Assembly (NCBI GenBank): GCA_949283025.1
Contig: CASDRB010000004.1
Coordinates: 1-64,000 of the forward strand
Source: an uncultured bacterium
GTDB taxonomy: Bacteria; Bacillota_I; Bacilli_A; RFN20; CAG-826
Length of the DNA stretch: 64,000 bases
Direction: 5' to 3'
The notes under the pieces were generated by a model. The model saw only the letters and a list, made by a program, of their open reading frames with translations. It was not told the DNA's origin and made no database searches. This document shows, in pieces, positions 16,269-25,315 of this stretch (the stretch's first letter is position 1; each line of letters begins with the position of its first letter). The position numbers and the translations under genes were made by a program.

Positions 16269-17681
16269 ATGAATCTAAAATTATATGAATTCTATGATGG
16301 TAAGGGTGGAGCCACAATATTAATTGCTCTTGCCATCATATTCTTAGTCGGATTTGGTTTATCAAGATTAACAAAATTAATGAGATTGCCTAATGTTACT
16401 GGCTATATCATTTCTGGGGTTTTAATAGGACCATTTGTTCTTGATTTAATACCGCATGACATCATTGACAATATGTCTTTTTTAAGTGATTTAGCTTTGG
16501 GGTTTATCGCATTTGGAGTTGGTAAATTTTTTAAAAAAGAAGTTTTAAAAGCAACAGGAGGACGAGTGATAGTAATTACTATTTTAGAAGCCCTAGCAGC
16601 AGGAATTTTAGTTACAGTCGTCGTCGGTTTATGCTTTCCTAAAATGGGTTGGTCATTTGCTTTATTGTTAGGAGCGATTGCCACTGCGACCGCACCAGCA
16701 TCAACCATGATGACTATCAATCAATATAAAGCTAAAGGCGAATTTGTTAATACTTTATTGCAAGTAGTTGCTTTAGATGATGTTGTTTGCTTATTAGTAT
16801 TTTCAATTATTGCATCTTTAGTAGAAGGTTTTAGCGCTGGAAATGTTGATGTATGGCAATTGATTCTACCTATTTTATATAATATTGGCTTTGTTATTGC
16901 TGGTTTTGTCGGTGGTTTAATTTTGACTTTTTTAGTCAAGGGTAGATCGCCAAACTCACGCTTAATTATTGCAGTTGGAATTATCTGTGTCATTAGTGGA
17001 GCAGGAATTTTATTAGATGTGTCTCCTTTGCTTTCTTGCATGGTTTTTGGTGCTACATATATCAATTTAACTCACGACGAAAAAATATTTAAATATATGG
17101 ATCATTTTACACCACCAGTCATGTTGCTATTTTTCGTGATGTCTGGAATGAATATGGACTTATCCGCTTTTGCTAGTATAGGACTAATTGGAATCGTCTA
17201 CTTCTTAGTAAGAATTGTTGGAAAATATGGCGGTGCATATTTAGGATGTAAAATTACTCGCCAAGACAATAAAATTACCAATAACTTAGGATTGGCCTTG
17301 ATTCCACAAGCAGGAGTAGCAATTGGCTTAGCGTTTTTTGGTCAAAGAATGTTGCCGGCAGATATAGGCAATACATTTTTATCAGTAATTTTGTGTTCTT
17401 CAGTCTTATATGAAATGGCTGGACCTATCATGGCTAAAATCGGACTTATTAAAAGTGGTGCAATCACAAAAGAGATGTTGCTTAATCCTGTCAATAAGAA
17501 AATCGATGTCATCGACAATGTTGCTGATCACCACGTTAATTTGTCATCAATTGATGGTTCATCATCTACTCCCAAATCTAATGAACCTGTTATGTCATCG
17601 ACTATCATTCAAGATGAACAAATTTCATCTAAACCAAATTTCAATCAAAATATTGTTTCCACAAGGAGGGCTAAAAAATGA
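16269..17681 (+). CDS. monovalent cation:proton antiporter, CPA2 family
   Basis: 470 residues with about 11-12 membrane segments. RLPNVTGYIISGVLIGPF is the family N-terminal signature, ATATAPASTMM the discontinuous helix, and ALDDVVCLLVF carries the paired Asp residues that bind the cation and proton in CPA2 exchangers. There is no C-terminal RCK/TrkA domain; the last 60 residues are a Ser/Thr-rich hydrophilic tail. AAAAGGAG fixes the ATG. The gene is divergent from a LysR regulator and overlaps the next small membrane protein by 4 bp (ATGA). Na+/H+ or K+/H+ exchange is expected. Confidence 0.88.
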   Translation: MNLKLYEFYDGKGGATILIALAIIFLVGFGLSRLTKLMRLPNVTGYIISGVLIGPFVLDLIPHDIIDNMSFLSDLALGFIAFGVGKFFKKEVLKATGGRVIVITILEALAAGILVTVVVGLCFPKMGWSFALLLGAIATATAPASTMMTINQYKAKGEFVNTLLQVVALDDVVCLLVFSIIASLVEGFSAGNVDVWQLILPILYNIGFVIAGFVGGLILTFLVKGRSPNSRLIIAVGIICVISGAGILLDVSPLLSCMVFGATYINLTHDEKIFKYMDHFTPPVMLLFFVMSGMNMDLSAFASIGLIGIVYFLVRIVGKYGGAYLGCKITRQDNKITNNLGLALIPQAGVAIGLAFFGQRMLPADIGNTFLSVILCSSVLYEMAGPIMAKIGLIKSGAITKEMLLNPVNKKIDVIDNVADHHVNLSSIDGSSSTPKSNEPVMSSTIIQDEQISSKPNFNQNIVSTRRAKK

Positions 17682-18091
17682 CAAATTTTTATTTAAAAGC
17701 TACATGTTCTAGCTTGATGCGTTTTAATCCATTTATAAAAAAGGAAAAGCGACAAGAGTTTGCTTATAATCGCATTTTAAAAGAATCATATGAACAAAAA
17801 CATTCATTAATTTTGACAACACTATTATTAAACCTTGGAATGATATTATTGACGGTTGGATTAGATTTATTAGTTTATTTTGACCATATTAATTACTGGT
17901 TTGCTTTATTAATACATTTGCCAGTTTTAATACTATATTGTTTAAATTTTTCTCTTTTTGAAAATTTCGCATCCAAAATATTCTTATTTATATTTATGGT
18001 TGTCGCTTTATTTATCTTTGAGTATTGGTCATTGACATTATTGTTTTGCATAGTTGGCATGGCTTTCGTGCATGATATTTTTTATAACTGA
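17678..18091 (+). CDS. small membrane protein coupled to the antiporter
   Basis: 137 residues: a basic N-terminal segment of about 40 residues, then hydrophobic stretches giving three or four membrane spans. The start overlaps the antiporter stop (ATGA) and has a strong AAGGAGG site, so the two are translationally coupled. It may be an accessory subunit or an unrelated passenger. No family is recognised. Confidence 0.7.
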   Translation: MTNFYLKATCSSLMRFNPFIKKEKRQEFAYNRILKESYEQKHSLILTTLLLNLGMILLTVGLDLLVYFDHINYWFALLIHLPVLILYCLNFSLFENFASKIFLFIFMVVALFIFEYWSLTLLFCIVGMAFVHDIFYN

Positions 18092-18112
18092 TTTTATTGA
18101 GCTCTATTTTCA

Positions 18113-18141
18113 TTGACTATATGTCTTTATTTATCAATAAT
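18113..18141 (+). promoter_or_regulatory. sigma-A-type promoter of the NatA-like gene
   Basis: TTGACT (18113-18118), 17 bases, AATAAT (18136-18141), then six bases to ATG 18148. The near-consensus -35 at exact spacing argues for a true promoter and a leaderless mRNA. Confidence 0.6.
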
Positions 18142-18147
18142 ATTGCT

Positions 18148-18912
18148 ATGGCTGTTATTGAAGTAAAAGAATTAACAAAAGTCTTCACATTAAATAAAAA
18201 GCAAAGAAAAGATAAAAAAATTGCTTCTAGTAAATTAATAGCGGTTGACCATATTTCATTTGAATTGCATGAAGGTGAAATATATGGTCTTTTAGGACCT
18301 AATGGAGCAGGTAAAACGACAACATTAAGAATGCTTGCAACTTTATTAACTCCTACTTCAGGAAGTATCAATATTTATCAAAAAGATATTGTTAAACAAC
18401 CAAGTGAAGCAAGATGCATGATTGGTTTTTTAACTTCTGATTTAAAATTAGATAATTTTTTTACTCCAAGTTACACATTTGATTTTTTTGCAGATTTATA
18501 TGGTTTGACTAACGATGAAAAAGAAAGTCGAAAACAATTTTTATTTTCAAAATTTGGCATTGATGAATTTAAATATAAAAAGATTGGCGAACTATCTACT
18601 GGTATGAAACAAAAAGTTTCTTTAGCCATCTCTTTAGTTCACGACCCTAAAGTCGTTATTTTTGATGAACCAACGAATGGATTAGATATCATTGCTAGCA
18701 AATTAGTGGAAGATTATTTAATCGATATGAAAAAGCAAAATAAGACTATTATCATTTCTACACATATTCTTTCTTTGGTTGAGAAATTATGCGATCGTAT
18801 CGGCATAATTATCGATGGGAAATTAATGTTCGAAGATAGCAAATCTAATATTAACGATTTAGAAAAAACATTTTTTGATTTGTATCAAAATGTTCATGGA
18901 GAAAATGATTAA
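18148..18912 (+). CDS. ABC transporter ATP-binding protein (NatA-like)
   Basis: 254 residues from ATG 18148; the frame extends upstream to a TTG at 18097 but the added residues are atypical and a promoter lies there. Walker A GPNGAGKTT, signature LSTGM (the NatA/CcmA-type variant of LSGGQ) and Walker B VVIFDEPTNGLD are present. The next gene is an ABC-2 permease overlapping by one base (TAATG), so this is a two-gene exporter. NatAB-type systems export Na+ or drugs; the neighbourhood of ion transporters fits, but the substrate is inferred. Confidence 0.88.
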   Translation: MAVIEVKELTKVFTLNKKQRKDKKIASSKLIAVDHISFELHEGEIYGLLGPNGAGKTTTLRMLATLLTPTSGSINIYQKDIVKQPSEARCMIGFLTSDLKLDNFFTPSYTFDFFADLYGLTNDEKESRKQFLFSKFGIDEFKYKKIGELSTGMKQKVSLAISLVHDPKVVIFDEPTNGLDIIASKLVEDYLIDMKKQNKTIIISTHILSLVEKLCDRIGIIIDGKLMFEDSKSNINDLEKTFFDLYQNVHGEND

Positions 18913-20105
18913 TGAAAAGGATTTGGGCTGTCATAAAAAAAGAATTAAAAAGATTTTTTACAGATTATCGAATGCTTTTAGCACTAGTATTGCCTGGAAT
19001 TGCTATTTTTATTTTTTATAATGTTTTAGGCAATGTTTTATCAAGCGAAAATCTCATTCAAATAGATACGACATATCAATATCATATAGCTTTATCAAAT
19101 AATTATAACGATGATAAAAATCAAGATGATTGCTCTTTGTTGCAGTTGTCTTTGACATCGACTTTAACTGCTCAAAAATATCCTTCTCCAGTATTTCTTG
19201 AGTTTGACATTTCACAAAAAGATGAATATATCTCTAAATTAAAAAATATGGAAGTTGATACGGTCATAATTTTTGATGACAATTTTGAAAAAAATGTTTT
19301 TGATAATGTCGATTACGCTAATCGTCCAAACATTAATGTCTTATATAATTCTGAATCAAAAGCTTCGGAAATTTTATTTTCTTACACCAAAGAAATTATA
19401 AATGTCATTTACTCTAAATATACAATTAATAATGATTATACAAATCCAAATGTTGGCGAGTCGTCGTCAATGATGAAACAAATCATGGGTATGGTACTAC
19501 CGATGGTTACTATGTCTTTGTTGTATTCAATTACTCTGACAGTTTGTCCTGAATCAATCGCTGGAGAAAAAGAGCGGGGGACCTTGTCATCAATATTGAT
19601 TACACCAATTAAAAGAAGCGAATTTGCTTTAGGAAAAATTATTGCTCTTTGCATTGTTTCTATTTTTGGGGGAACAATTTCTGGAGCCGGAATGTTGATG
19701 TCGCTTCCAAAAATGATGGGAGCAGGTGGTTCCATCAATATAAATGCTGGCGAATATGTTTTAATCTTTTTTGTGATGCTGACATTGATGTTACTTTTTG
19801 TCAATGTTGCAACGACTGTATCAACTTTTGCCAAAACAACAAAAGAAGCCTCTGGTTATTTAGCTCCTTTAATTGCTGTCTTTATGTTTTTAGCGTTGGT
19901 GCCTGGATTTATTAACGCTAGTGGGATTGGATATGCTTTTATTCCAATTGTCAACACATCACAAGCCATTAATTCAATTATTAATAATTCTTTAAATGTT
20001 CCTTATTTGATTGTTACTTTGCTTAGCAACGTCTTTTTTTCTTTTCTTTTAATTTTAATTGATGTTAAATTGTTTAAGACAGAAAGCGTTGTCATGCGTC
20101 AATGA
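18912..20105 (+). CDS. ABC-2 type permease (NatB-like)
   Basis: 397 residues. The N-terminal cytoplasmic start MKRIWAVIKKELKRFF and first span are followed by about 150 extracytoplasmic residues, then five spans. The segment CPESIAGEKERGTLSSIL is the ABC-2 signature that couples to the ATPase. It starts one base before the end of the ATPase gene, with GGAG about ten bases upstream. It converges on the ArsB/NhaD-type gene with only three bases between stops and no visible terminator. Confidence 0.87.
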   Translation: MKRIWAVIKKELKRFFTDYRMLLALVLPGIAIFIFYNVLGNVLSSENLIQIDTTYQYHIALSNNYNDDKNQDDCSLLQLSLTSTLTAQKYPSPVFLEFDISQKDEYISKLKNMEVDTVIIFDDNFEKNVFDNVDYANRPNINVLYNSESKASEILFSYTKEIINVIYSKYTINNDYTNPNVGESSSMMKQIMGMVLPMVTMSLLYSITLTVCPESIAGEKERGTLSSILITPIKRSEFALGKIIALCIVSIFGGTISGAGMLMSLPKMMGAGGSININAGEYVLIFFVMLTLMLLFVNVATTVSTFAKTTKEASGYLAPLIAVFMFLALVPGFINASGIGYAFIPIVNTSQAINSIINNSLNVPYLIVTLLSNVFFSFLLILIDVKLFKTESVVMRQ

Positions 20106-20108
20106 TTA

Positions 20109-21418
20109 TTAAAATATAATACACGCAATAAATAGACCGCCTAATGATGCTATTAGCGTTGGAATGGAAATAATAGCACCATAGGCTGTAAATTTTAAAA
20201 ATGTGAATTTAACCCCGTTTTGTTTTAAAATGCCCATCCACATCATGCCCGCCAATGCGCCAATTGGAGTAAAAAAAGCAGCGATGTTTGAGCCAATAAT
20301 TGATGCATATATCGCTTCATGAGATGCCAAAGTTGTAAAATTAGAAATAATATCCACAAACAATACGCTCACTGGAATATTGTTGATAAAATTAGCGCTT
20401 AAAAAAGATGATAGACCAAATGATAAAATAGGTTGACACGTATTTAAAAAATCATAAATATGCTCACTAATTTTATAAGCATGCAGCGATAAGACGATGA
20501 CAAACATCGATAGCAATAATGGAATCAAATTATACGGCAACCTTAATAATGATTCTTTTAATATAAACATCTCTTTGCGATTTATTAAGCAATATATGAT
20601 GATAAATGTTAACAAAGTGCCGCCACAAGTTAATGCAATCAAATACATCGGAATGTCGATCCAAGAACTAATTGATAGCAAAACTATGCAAATTCCAAGC
20701 AAAATCAAAGAAACTATATAAATTGGTTTATCTAAAATATGAGTTGGTTCGACATGATTATCAATATGTTGCTTCAAATGTTTTTTAAACAAAAAGAGCA
20801 TGATAGATAACGAAGTTGCTCCCGCAAAAATGCTTGGTATAAACATATGCAGTATATATTCGCTAAAATTTATATTATATGATGTTGCTAAATATATATT
20901 TGTTGGATTGCCTATTATTAATAACATCGACCATGTATTCGCGGCGACAAATTCCGCCACAAGATAAGGAATAGGGTTAATTTTGGTGTTTTTGCAAAAA
21001 AAGATTATGAATGGTGTAAAAGTGATAACAATTATATCGTTGGATGTAAAAATAGTTAGTACAGAAACAACAAAAATAATATAACAAATAAAAGCATCTG
21101 GTTGTTATTGGCTTTTTTTACCGCGATGGATGCTAGATATTTAAAAAATCCAACTTCGTCCAATACGACAGAAATAAAAACCATCGATATAAAAATAATT
21201 AAAATTTGAATTGGATTGACGCTAGAAGAAGCAATCAATGAAGAAAACACAAATTGAGGGTCAATTAATCCACATATTAAAATAAGAATCGCTCCTAAAA
21301 AAGGTGCAAACCAAAATGTTTGCATTTGAAATTTTCCAATTTTTAAAATAGGGAAAAACATGACGCAAATGATCATGGAAATAATACTGATAATAGTGAT
21401 GCATAAAACCGCCACCAT
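20109..21418 (-). pseudogene. ArsB/NhaD-type permease gene broken by a -1 frameshift
   Basis: The 5' frame (21418 down to about 21056) encodes four spans and DEVGFFKYLASIAVKK, then stops soon after a T5 run (coordinates 21072-21076). In the -1 frame the sequence continues as SVLTIFTSNDIIVITFTPF and joins the second open frame, with IIGNPTNIYLATSY and more spans to 20109. TSNDIIVITFTPF and IGNPTN are hallmark segments of ArsB/NhaD/SLC13-like permeases. The span of 1310 bp is one base short of 437 codons, so one T is missing. It is either a recent pseudogene or a homopolymer assembly error. It lies 52 bp downstream of mgtE on the same strand and may share its M-box-controlled transcript. Confidence 0.82.
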
Positions 21419-21469
21419 AAAAACAAACTATACTCCTAAATGATGGCAATGTTAATATTTTTTTATTAA

Positions 21470-22861
21470 TTAAAAAAGAATATTAAAAAACGCCATAGCT
21501 AACCCATAATATGCTACAACTGCTACCATATCATCAATAGTAGTGATTAATGGTCCAGATGCGACTGCTGGATCAATTTTCCATTTTTTAAAAATTACTG
21601 GGATGAAAACACCGACAAAGCTTGCTAATGTAAGTGCGGCAATCATGGCAATCAATACGCTGCTAGATAAAAATAAGGCATCATGAATCAAAAATGTTTC
21701 TCCAGTAATTGGTTGATGTTTAACAAATAAAAATGCCAAGACAATTAAAAATGAAATCCCGCCTATTACAATTCCATTTGTAAACCCTAATCTCACTTCT
21801 TTAAAAATCATTTTGCTTGTTTTTTTAGGTGTAACCTCATCGCTATTCAAATATCTAATAGTGACCGCCAATGATTGAGTTCCAACATTTCCAGCCATAT
21901 CTAATACTATCGATTGGAAAAAAACGACCATTGGTATGATAGCAATAATAGCTTCAAATTGTGATATAACCATTGATACGCATAATCCTAAAATTAATAA
22001 AAGCCCTAACCAAGGAAGTCTTTTTTTCAATGAACGGAAATATGGCTCATCAACATCTTCTTCTTTACTAAGACCTGCTAGTTTAGCATAATCTTCTCCT
22101 AATTCGGCATCAACTGCTTCAACGATATCACTAGAAGTAATAACGCCAATTAAATGATTTTGTTGATCTAAAACCGGAATCATTACCAAGTCATATTCTT
22201 TTAAACCATTGATAACATCGCTCACTTTATCTTTATCTTTTAGATAAGGATAATTAGTGTGTATTATGGTGTTTATATCTGTTTCAGCACGAGCAATAAT
22301 TAAATCTTTTAATTCGATACATCCAAAAAAAGTGTCGTCATCTTCGACAACATAAATTGTATTTACATTATCATTTTCATTAGCGTTTTTAACGACTATT
22401 CGCATCGCTTGTTTAATAGTGGAATGATGAGGAATGACAATATAATTAGTAGTCATTTTGCTGCCGATTTCATCTTCTTCATAACTAGCGATTAACTTGA
22501 TATCTTGCTTTGCTTCATCTTCCATTTTAGAGACGATTTGTTTTCGATCGTCCAAATCTAGTTCTTGCAAAACATCGATGGCGTCGTCTGCATCCATTTC
22601 TTGCAAAATATCTGCAGCTTTATCGTCATCTAATTCTTCAATATAATCTTCAACATCATCTAGATGGGCGAAAATATCTGATGTAGCTTTATCACCTAGG
22701 ATTTCATATAATTTTTGACGTTCTTCTTTGCTTAAAAAGGCAACGGCATCAGCAATATCGCTCTCGTGATAATGGTCTAAAGCCTTTCTTAATTTACTTT
22801 TAGATAAATCAGAGCGGATTAAATTTAAAATTTCTTGAATGATGTTTGATGTTTCTTTCAT
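21470..22861 (-). CDS. mgtE: magnesium transporter MgtE
   Basis: 463 residues from ATG 22861, set by AGGAGGTGG three bases upstream; the longer frame to 22897 crosses the terminator. The domain order is MgtE N domain (superhelical, acidic; repeated DAADAI/ADILQEMD-like segments), two CBS domains (about 140-260) and a five-helix membrane pore domain with VVFFQSIVLDMAGNVGTQS, the conserved pore motif. MgtE is a Mg2+-gated Mg2+ channel. An M-box riboswitch and terminator precede it, so expression should rise when Mg2+ is low. The broken ArsB/NhaD-like gene follows. Confidence 0.95.
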   Translation of the reverse strand: MKETSNIIQEILNLIRSDLSKSKLRKALDHYHESDIADAVAFLSKEERQKLYEILGDKATSDIFAHLDDVEDYIEELDDDKAADILQEMDADDAIDVLQELDLDDRKQIVSKMEDEAKQDIKLIASYEEDEIGSKMTTNYIVIPHHSTIKQAMRIVVKNANENDNVNTIYVVEDDDTFFGCIELKDLIIARAETDINTIIHTNYPYLKDKDKVSDVINGLKEYDLVMIPVLDQQNHLIGVITSSDIVEAVDAELGEDYAKLAGLSKEEDVDEPYFRSLKKRLPWLGLLLILGLCVSMVISQFEAIIAIIPMVVFFQSIVLDMAGNVGTQSLAVTIRYLNSDEVTPKKTSKMIFKEVRLGFTNGIVIGGISFLIVLAFLFVKHQPITGETFLIHDALFLSSSVLIAMIAALTLASFVGVFIPVIFKKWKIDPAVASGPLITTIDDMVAVVAYYGLAMAFFNILF

Positions 22862-22879
22862 ATGCCACCTCCTATAAAC

Positions 22880-22904
22880 AAAAAAATCACCGATCAATCG
22901 GTGA
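22880..22904 (-). terminator. intrinsic terminator of the M-box leader
   Basis: On the minus strand, TCACCGAT-TG-ATCGGTGA (22904-22887) is followed by seven U residues. It lies between the aptamer and the mgtE ribosome site, the expected expression platform. Confidence 0.9.
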
Positions 22905-22907
22905 CAA

Positions 22908-23075
22908 GTAATAAAAGCTTATAACCAACGTGTGAGCTTTAACTCCGTGAAGCGATGAAACTGTATTAGGATATGCCTTGTTGTCGACATTTCCTGCTGG
23001 CCCTCGAGTAGTGTCTCCACTAGTTTGCGGCAACAGTCCGTATCTTCATGGTAGTCTCGCCTACCGATTAACTAC
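22908..23075 (-). ncRNA. M-box (ykoK-type) magnesium riboswitch
   Basis: Read on the minus strand, the leader shows the M-box landmarks in order: TCGGTAGGCGAGACTACC at the 5' side, GATACGGACTGTTGCCGC, GTCGACAACAAGGCATATCC, and the 3' part with AAGCTCACACGTTGG. The terminator and mgtE follow immediately. M-boxes fold around several Mg2+ ions and favour termination when Mg2+ is plentiful. Boundaries are approximate. Confidence 0.9.
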
Positions 23076-23081
23076 ACTTTA

Positions 23082-23110
23082 TTTATATATATTTTATAAA
23101 AAATATGCAA
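23082..23110 (-). promoter_or_regulatory. promoter of the M-box/mgtE transcript
   Basis: On the minus strand TTGCAT (23110-23105), a 17-base spacer and TATAAA (23087-23082). The predicted transcript begins near 23075, exactly where the M-box sequence starts. Confidence 0.65.
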
Positions 23111-23119
23111 CAAAATTCG

Positions 23120-23908
23120 TCATTTTATTAGTTTAAGATATTTTAGTCCATTTAATATACCATCGTCTTCGATATTAGTGGTGACATAATATGCATGTTT
23201 TTTAGCTATTTCTTTTCCATTTCCTAAGCAAATTCCATATTTGACAAAATCAAACATATCTAAATCGTTTATATCATCGCCAAATGCCGCAATTTGATTA
23301 GGATTAAAACCAAAATAATTAATGATTGCTTCAATTCCTTCCTTTTTTGAAAATAATTGAGCGCTAATTTCGACATTAGTCTCAAAAAAACGATCAATAG
23401 TTACATTTTTAATATTATCAAAAATATAATCTTTGTCTTTGCTTACATAAACTTGAATTGTTAAAACATCATCGTTATTATACAAAGATATATCTTTTGG
23501 ATACGGCTCATAAAAAACTTCATAAAATCTTTTAACATTAGGGTCATTATCAACATTTTTAATGTAAGCATCATTTATAGTTGAAATCATGTATGACACA
23601 TTTTCTTTTTCTAAAACATTTCTGATTTCTTCAACTTTTTCTTTGCATAAAAAGTGAGCATATAAAATTTTATCTTTTAAAAAAGTAGAAGCGCCATTCG
23701 AAACCACAAACCCATCAAAATGCAGATTTTCAAAAGTATTTAATCCTGCTAATGAATAATATGATCGTGCGGAATTAATAAAAATTTTTACACCGTTTTT
23801 TTGTATTTGATTGATAGCATCAATAGCGGAAGGAACAAAGGTGTGTGTCTTATGATCAAATAATGTCCAGTCAAAATCAAAAAATACGGCTTTAATTTTT
23901 TGTTTCAT
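23120..23908 (-). CDS. HAD hydrolase, Cof type
   Basis: 262 residues, the typical length of Cof-type (subfamily IIB) phosphatases, with the large alpha/beta cap after motif II. Motif I reads FFDFDWTLFD: the usual DGT glycine is replaced by Trp, while both catalytic Asp residues remain. Motif II is NSAR and motif IV AAFGDDINDLDMF, with IEAIINYFGF before it in the family's order. These enzymes dephosphorylate sugar phosphates or cofactors. It starts 6 bp after the EEP-family gene, so the two form an operon. Confidence 0.85.
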   Translation of the reverse strand: MKQKIKAVFFDFDWTLFDHKTHTFVPSAIDAINQIQKNGVKIFINSARSYYSLAGLNTFENLHFDGFVVSNGASTFLKDKILYAHFLCKEKVEEIRNVLEKENVSYMISTINDAYIKNVDNDPNVKRFYEVFYEPYPKDISLYNNDDVLTIQVYVSKDKDYIFDNIKNVTIDRFFETNVEISAQLFSKKEGIEAIINYFGFNPNQIAAFGDDINDLDMFDFVKYGICLGNGKEIAKKHAYYVTTNIEDDGILNGLKYLKLIK

Positions 23909-23914
23909 AATCTC

Positions 23915-25102
23915 CTATGATAATTTAAATGTTAACGTTGTAGGCTGATGATCGGAAAAAGCAAACATATCAGTAGTGGTGTCTGTTGTTTGATGTGTTT
24001 TAACGCCGATTACTTCAACATTGTCTGAAACAATAAATCCATCAACAGTGCAGACAAATGTTTTTCCAGGTTCGTAAATGCAGTCAGCGCCTCTAAGCGA
24101 AGGGGTAGTATCATCAGCATAAATGGCAAAATGGGAGTCAAAATTGCATGTGCCATCTTCTTCAAACATAAAAGATAGCCAATTCGGTTGAAGCTGAGTA
24201 TAAGTATCACTAAAAGGTAAATTAGATTTTGTGTAGTTATACTTAGGATTATAAGTTAATAAATCGTGATTGAAATCACCGCCAACTATGATGTAATTTC
24301 CATTTTGATATTCGTTTAATAGATATTCGTTTAACTGTTTTAATTGTTGATTTCTGATGATACCACCTTCATCATAAGCAGACATATGAGAATTAATGAG
24401 TATCATTTTTTTCTTGTTTTCAACAGGAATGACATTGACGCTAAAGCATCTATCTAAATCAAAAAATTTGTCAGGGAAAGCATTAGAAACAACAAAAGAC
24501 TTTCTTATCGAATTTTCGATATGATATTTTGATAATGTTTGCAGCCCGGCTAAAGATTTACCATGATTATCATACAATGGATAAGCAAGATAAGCTGAAT
24601 GGAAATTAATAGCAAAAGTTTCAGCGTAATTCGTCATTTGTTTTTGTATCATTTTTTGTTGATTTATATGATAAGCACGATCAGAATCGACATCCACTTC
24701 CTGAATGGCATAAAAATCGCTATCTAAATTTTTAATCGCTTCAATTGATCCTGTAGTATTTTTTAAAACATCGTCATAAGATAACCCTTTTGAATAATAA
24801 CCCCAAGAGGAACTACCATCGGCATTAATACCTTCATCTAAAAAGAAAGTAAATTGACTTGAATATGCGCCAAACCCAATGTTATAACAAGTAAAAGTTA
24901 ATTCTTCATCAATGGGAACAATGCTTTTTTGATTATTTTCAATTTCTAAAATTTGATTGTCATCAATTCTATAATAAGTAGCAATCACATAAATAAGATA
25001 AGTGCTGATTGTTAAAATAAAAACACCGACTAATGAACACAACACAATTAAACTAATTTTAATCGTTTTAAAAATTGTTTTTTTCTTTTCCATATTTTCC
25101 AT
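23915..25102 (-). CDS. membrane-anchored endonuclease/exonuclease/phosphatase-family protein
   Basis: 395 residues with one N-terminal membrane span (about 13-37) and an extracytoplasmic EEP domain. The visible motifs are FTCYNIGFGAYSS (metal-site Asn), AIQEVDVDSDR (metal-binding Glu), LINSHMSAYDEG, GGDFNHDLL (catalytic Asp/Asn) and AFSDHQPTTLTF (final Asp-His). The complete catalytic set points to a surface phosphodiesterase: a DNase-, sphingomyelinase- or phosphoinositide-like enzyme. ATG 25093 is an alternative start, nine bases downstream. Confidence 0.85.
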   Translation of the reverse strand: MENMEKKKTIFKTIKISLIVLCSLVGVFILTISTYLIYVIATYYRIDDNQILEIENNQKSIVPIDEELTFTCYNIGFGAYSSQFTFFLDEGINADGSSSWGYYSKGLSYDDVLKNTTGSIEAIKNLDSDFYAIQEVDVDSDRAYHINQQKMIQKQMTNYAETFAINFHSAYLAYPLYDNHGKSLAGLQTLSKYHIENSIRKSFVVSNAFPDKFFDLDRCFSVNVIPVENKKKMILINSHMSAYDEGGIIRNQQLKQLNEYLLNEYQNGNYIIVGGDFNHDLLTYNPKYNYTKSNLPFSDTYTQLQPNWLSFMFEEDGTCNFDSHFAIYADDTTPSLRGADCIYEPGKTFVCTVDGFIVSDNVEVIGVKTHQTTDTTTDMFAFSDHQPTTLTFKLS

Positions 25103-25114
25103 AATTACTTAATT

Positions 25115-25143
25115 ATTTTAATTTTTTATTGTCGCTTTTTCAA
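25115..25143 (-). promoter_or_regulatory. promoter of the EEP-HAD unit
   Basis: On the minus strand TTGAAA (25143-25138), 17 bases, TAAAAT (25120-25115). The leader would be only about five bases before ATG 25102. Confidence 0.5.
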
Positions 25144-25166
25144 TGATGTATCTATATTATCTATAT

Positions 25167-25195
25167 TTGACACATATATTAAAAAGTGTGATAAT
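25167..25195 (+). promoter_or_regulatory. consensus promoter of mscS
   Basis: TTGACA (25167-25172), exactly 17 bases, GATAAT (25190-25195), with TG at 25187-25188 giving an extended -10. The roughly 115-base leader that follows contains an 8-bp inverted repeat, AAATTGAT/ATCAATTT (25208-25215 and 25236-25243). Confidence 0.75.
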
Positions 25196-25315
25196 AAAAT
25201 TAATATGAAATTGATTCGTATAAAATCATTAATTCATCAATTTTAATATGATGCATTTTTTATTTTGGCTTATGAATTATGAACATATATATTGAGATAT
25301 TTTAAGGAGTTTAAA

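Noticed and set aside
16403-17065. Two minus-strand ORFs inside the antiporter gene
   Set aside because: They lie antisense to clear CPA2 membrane segments and read as low-complexity, shadow-like sequence.
21066-21080. Programmed -1 frameshift in the ArsB/NhaD-type gene
   Set aside because: The in-frame heptamer is A TTT TTG, which does not fit the X XXY YYZ slippery rule, and no downstream stimulatory stem was obvious.
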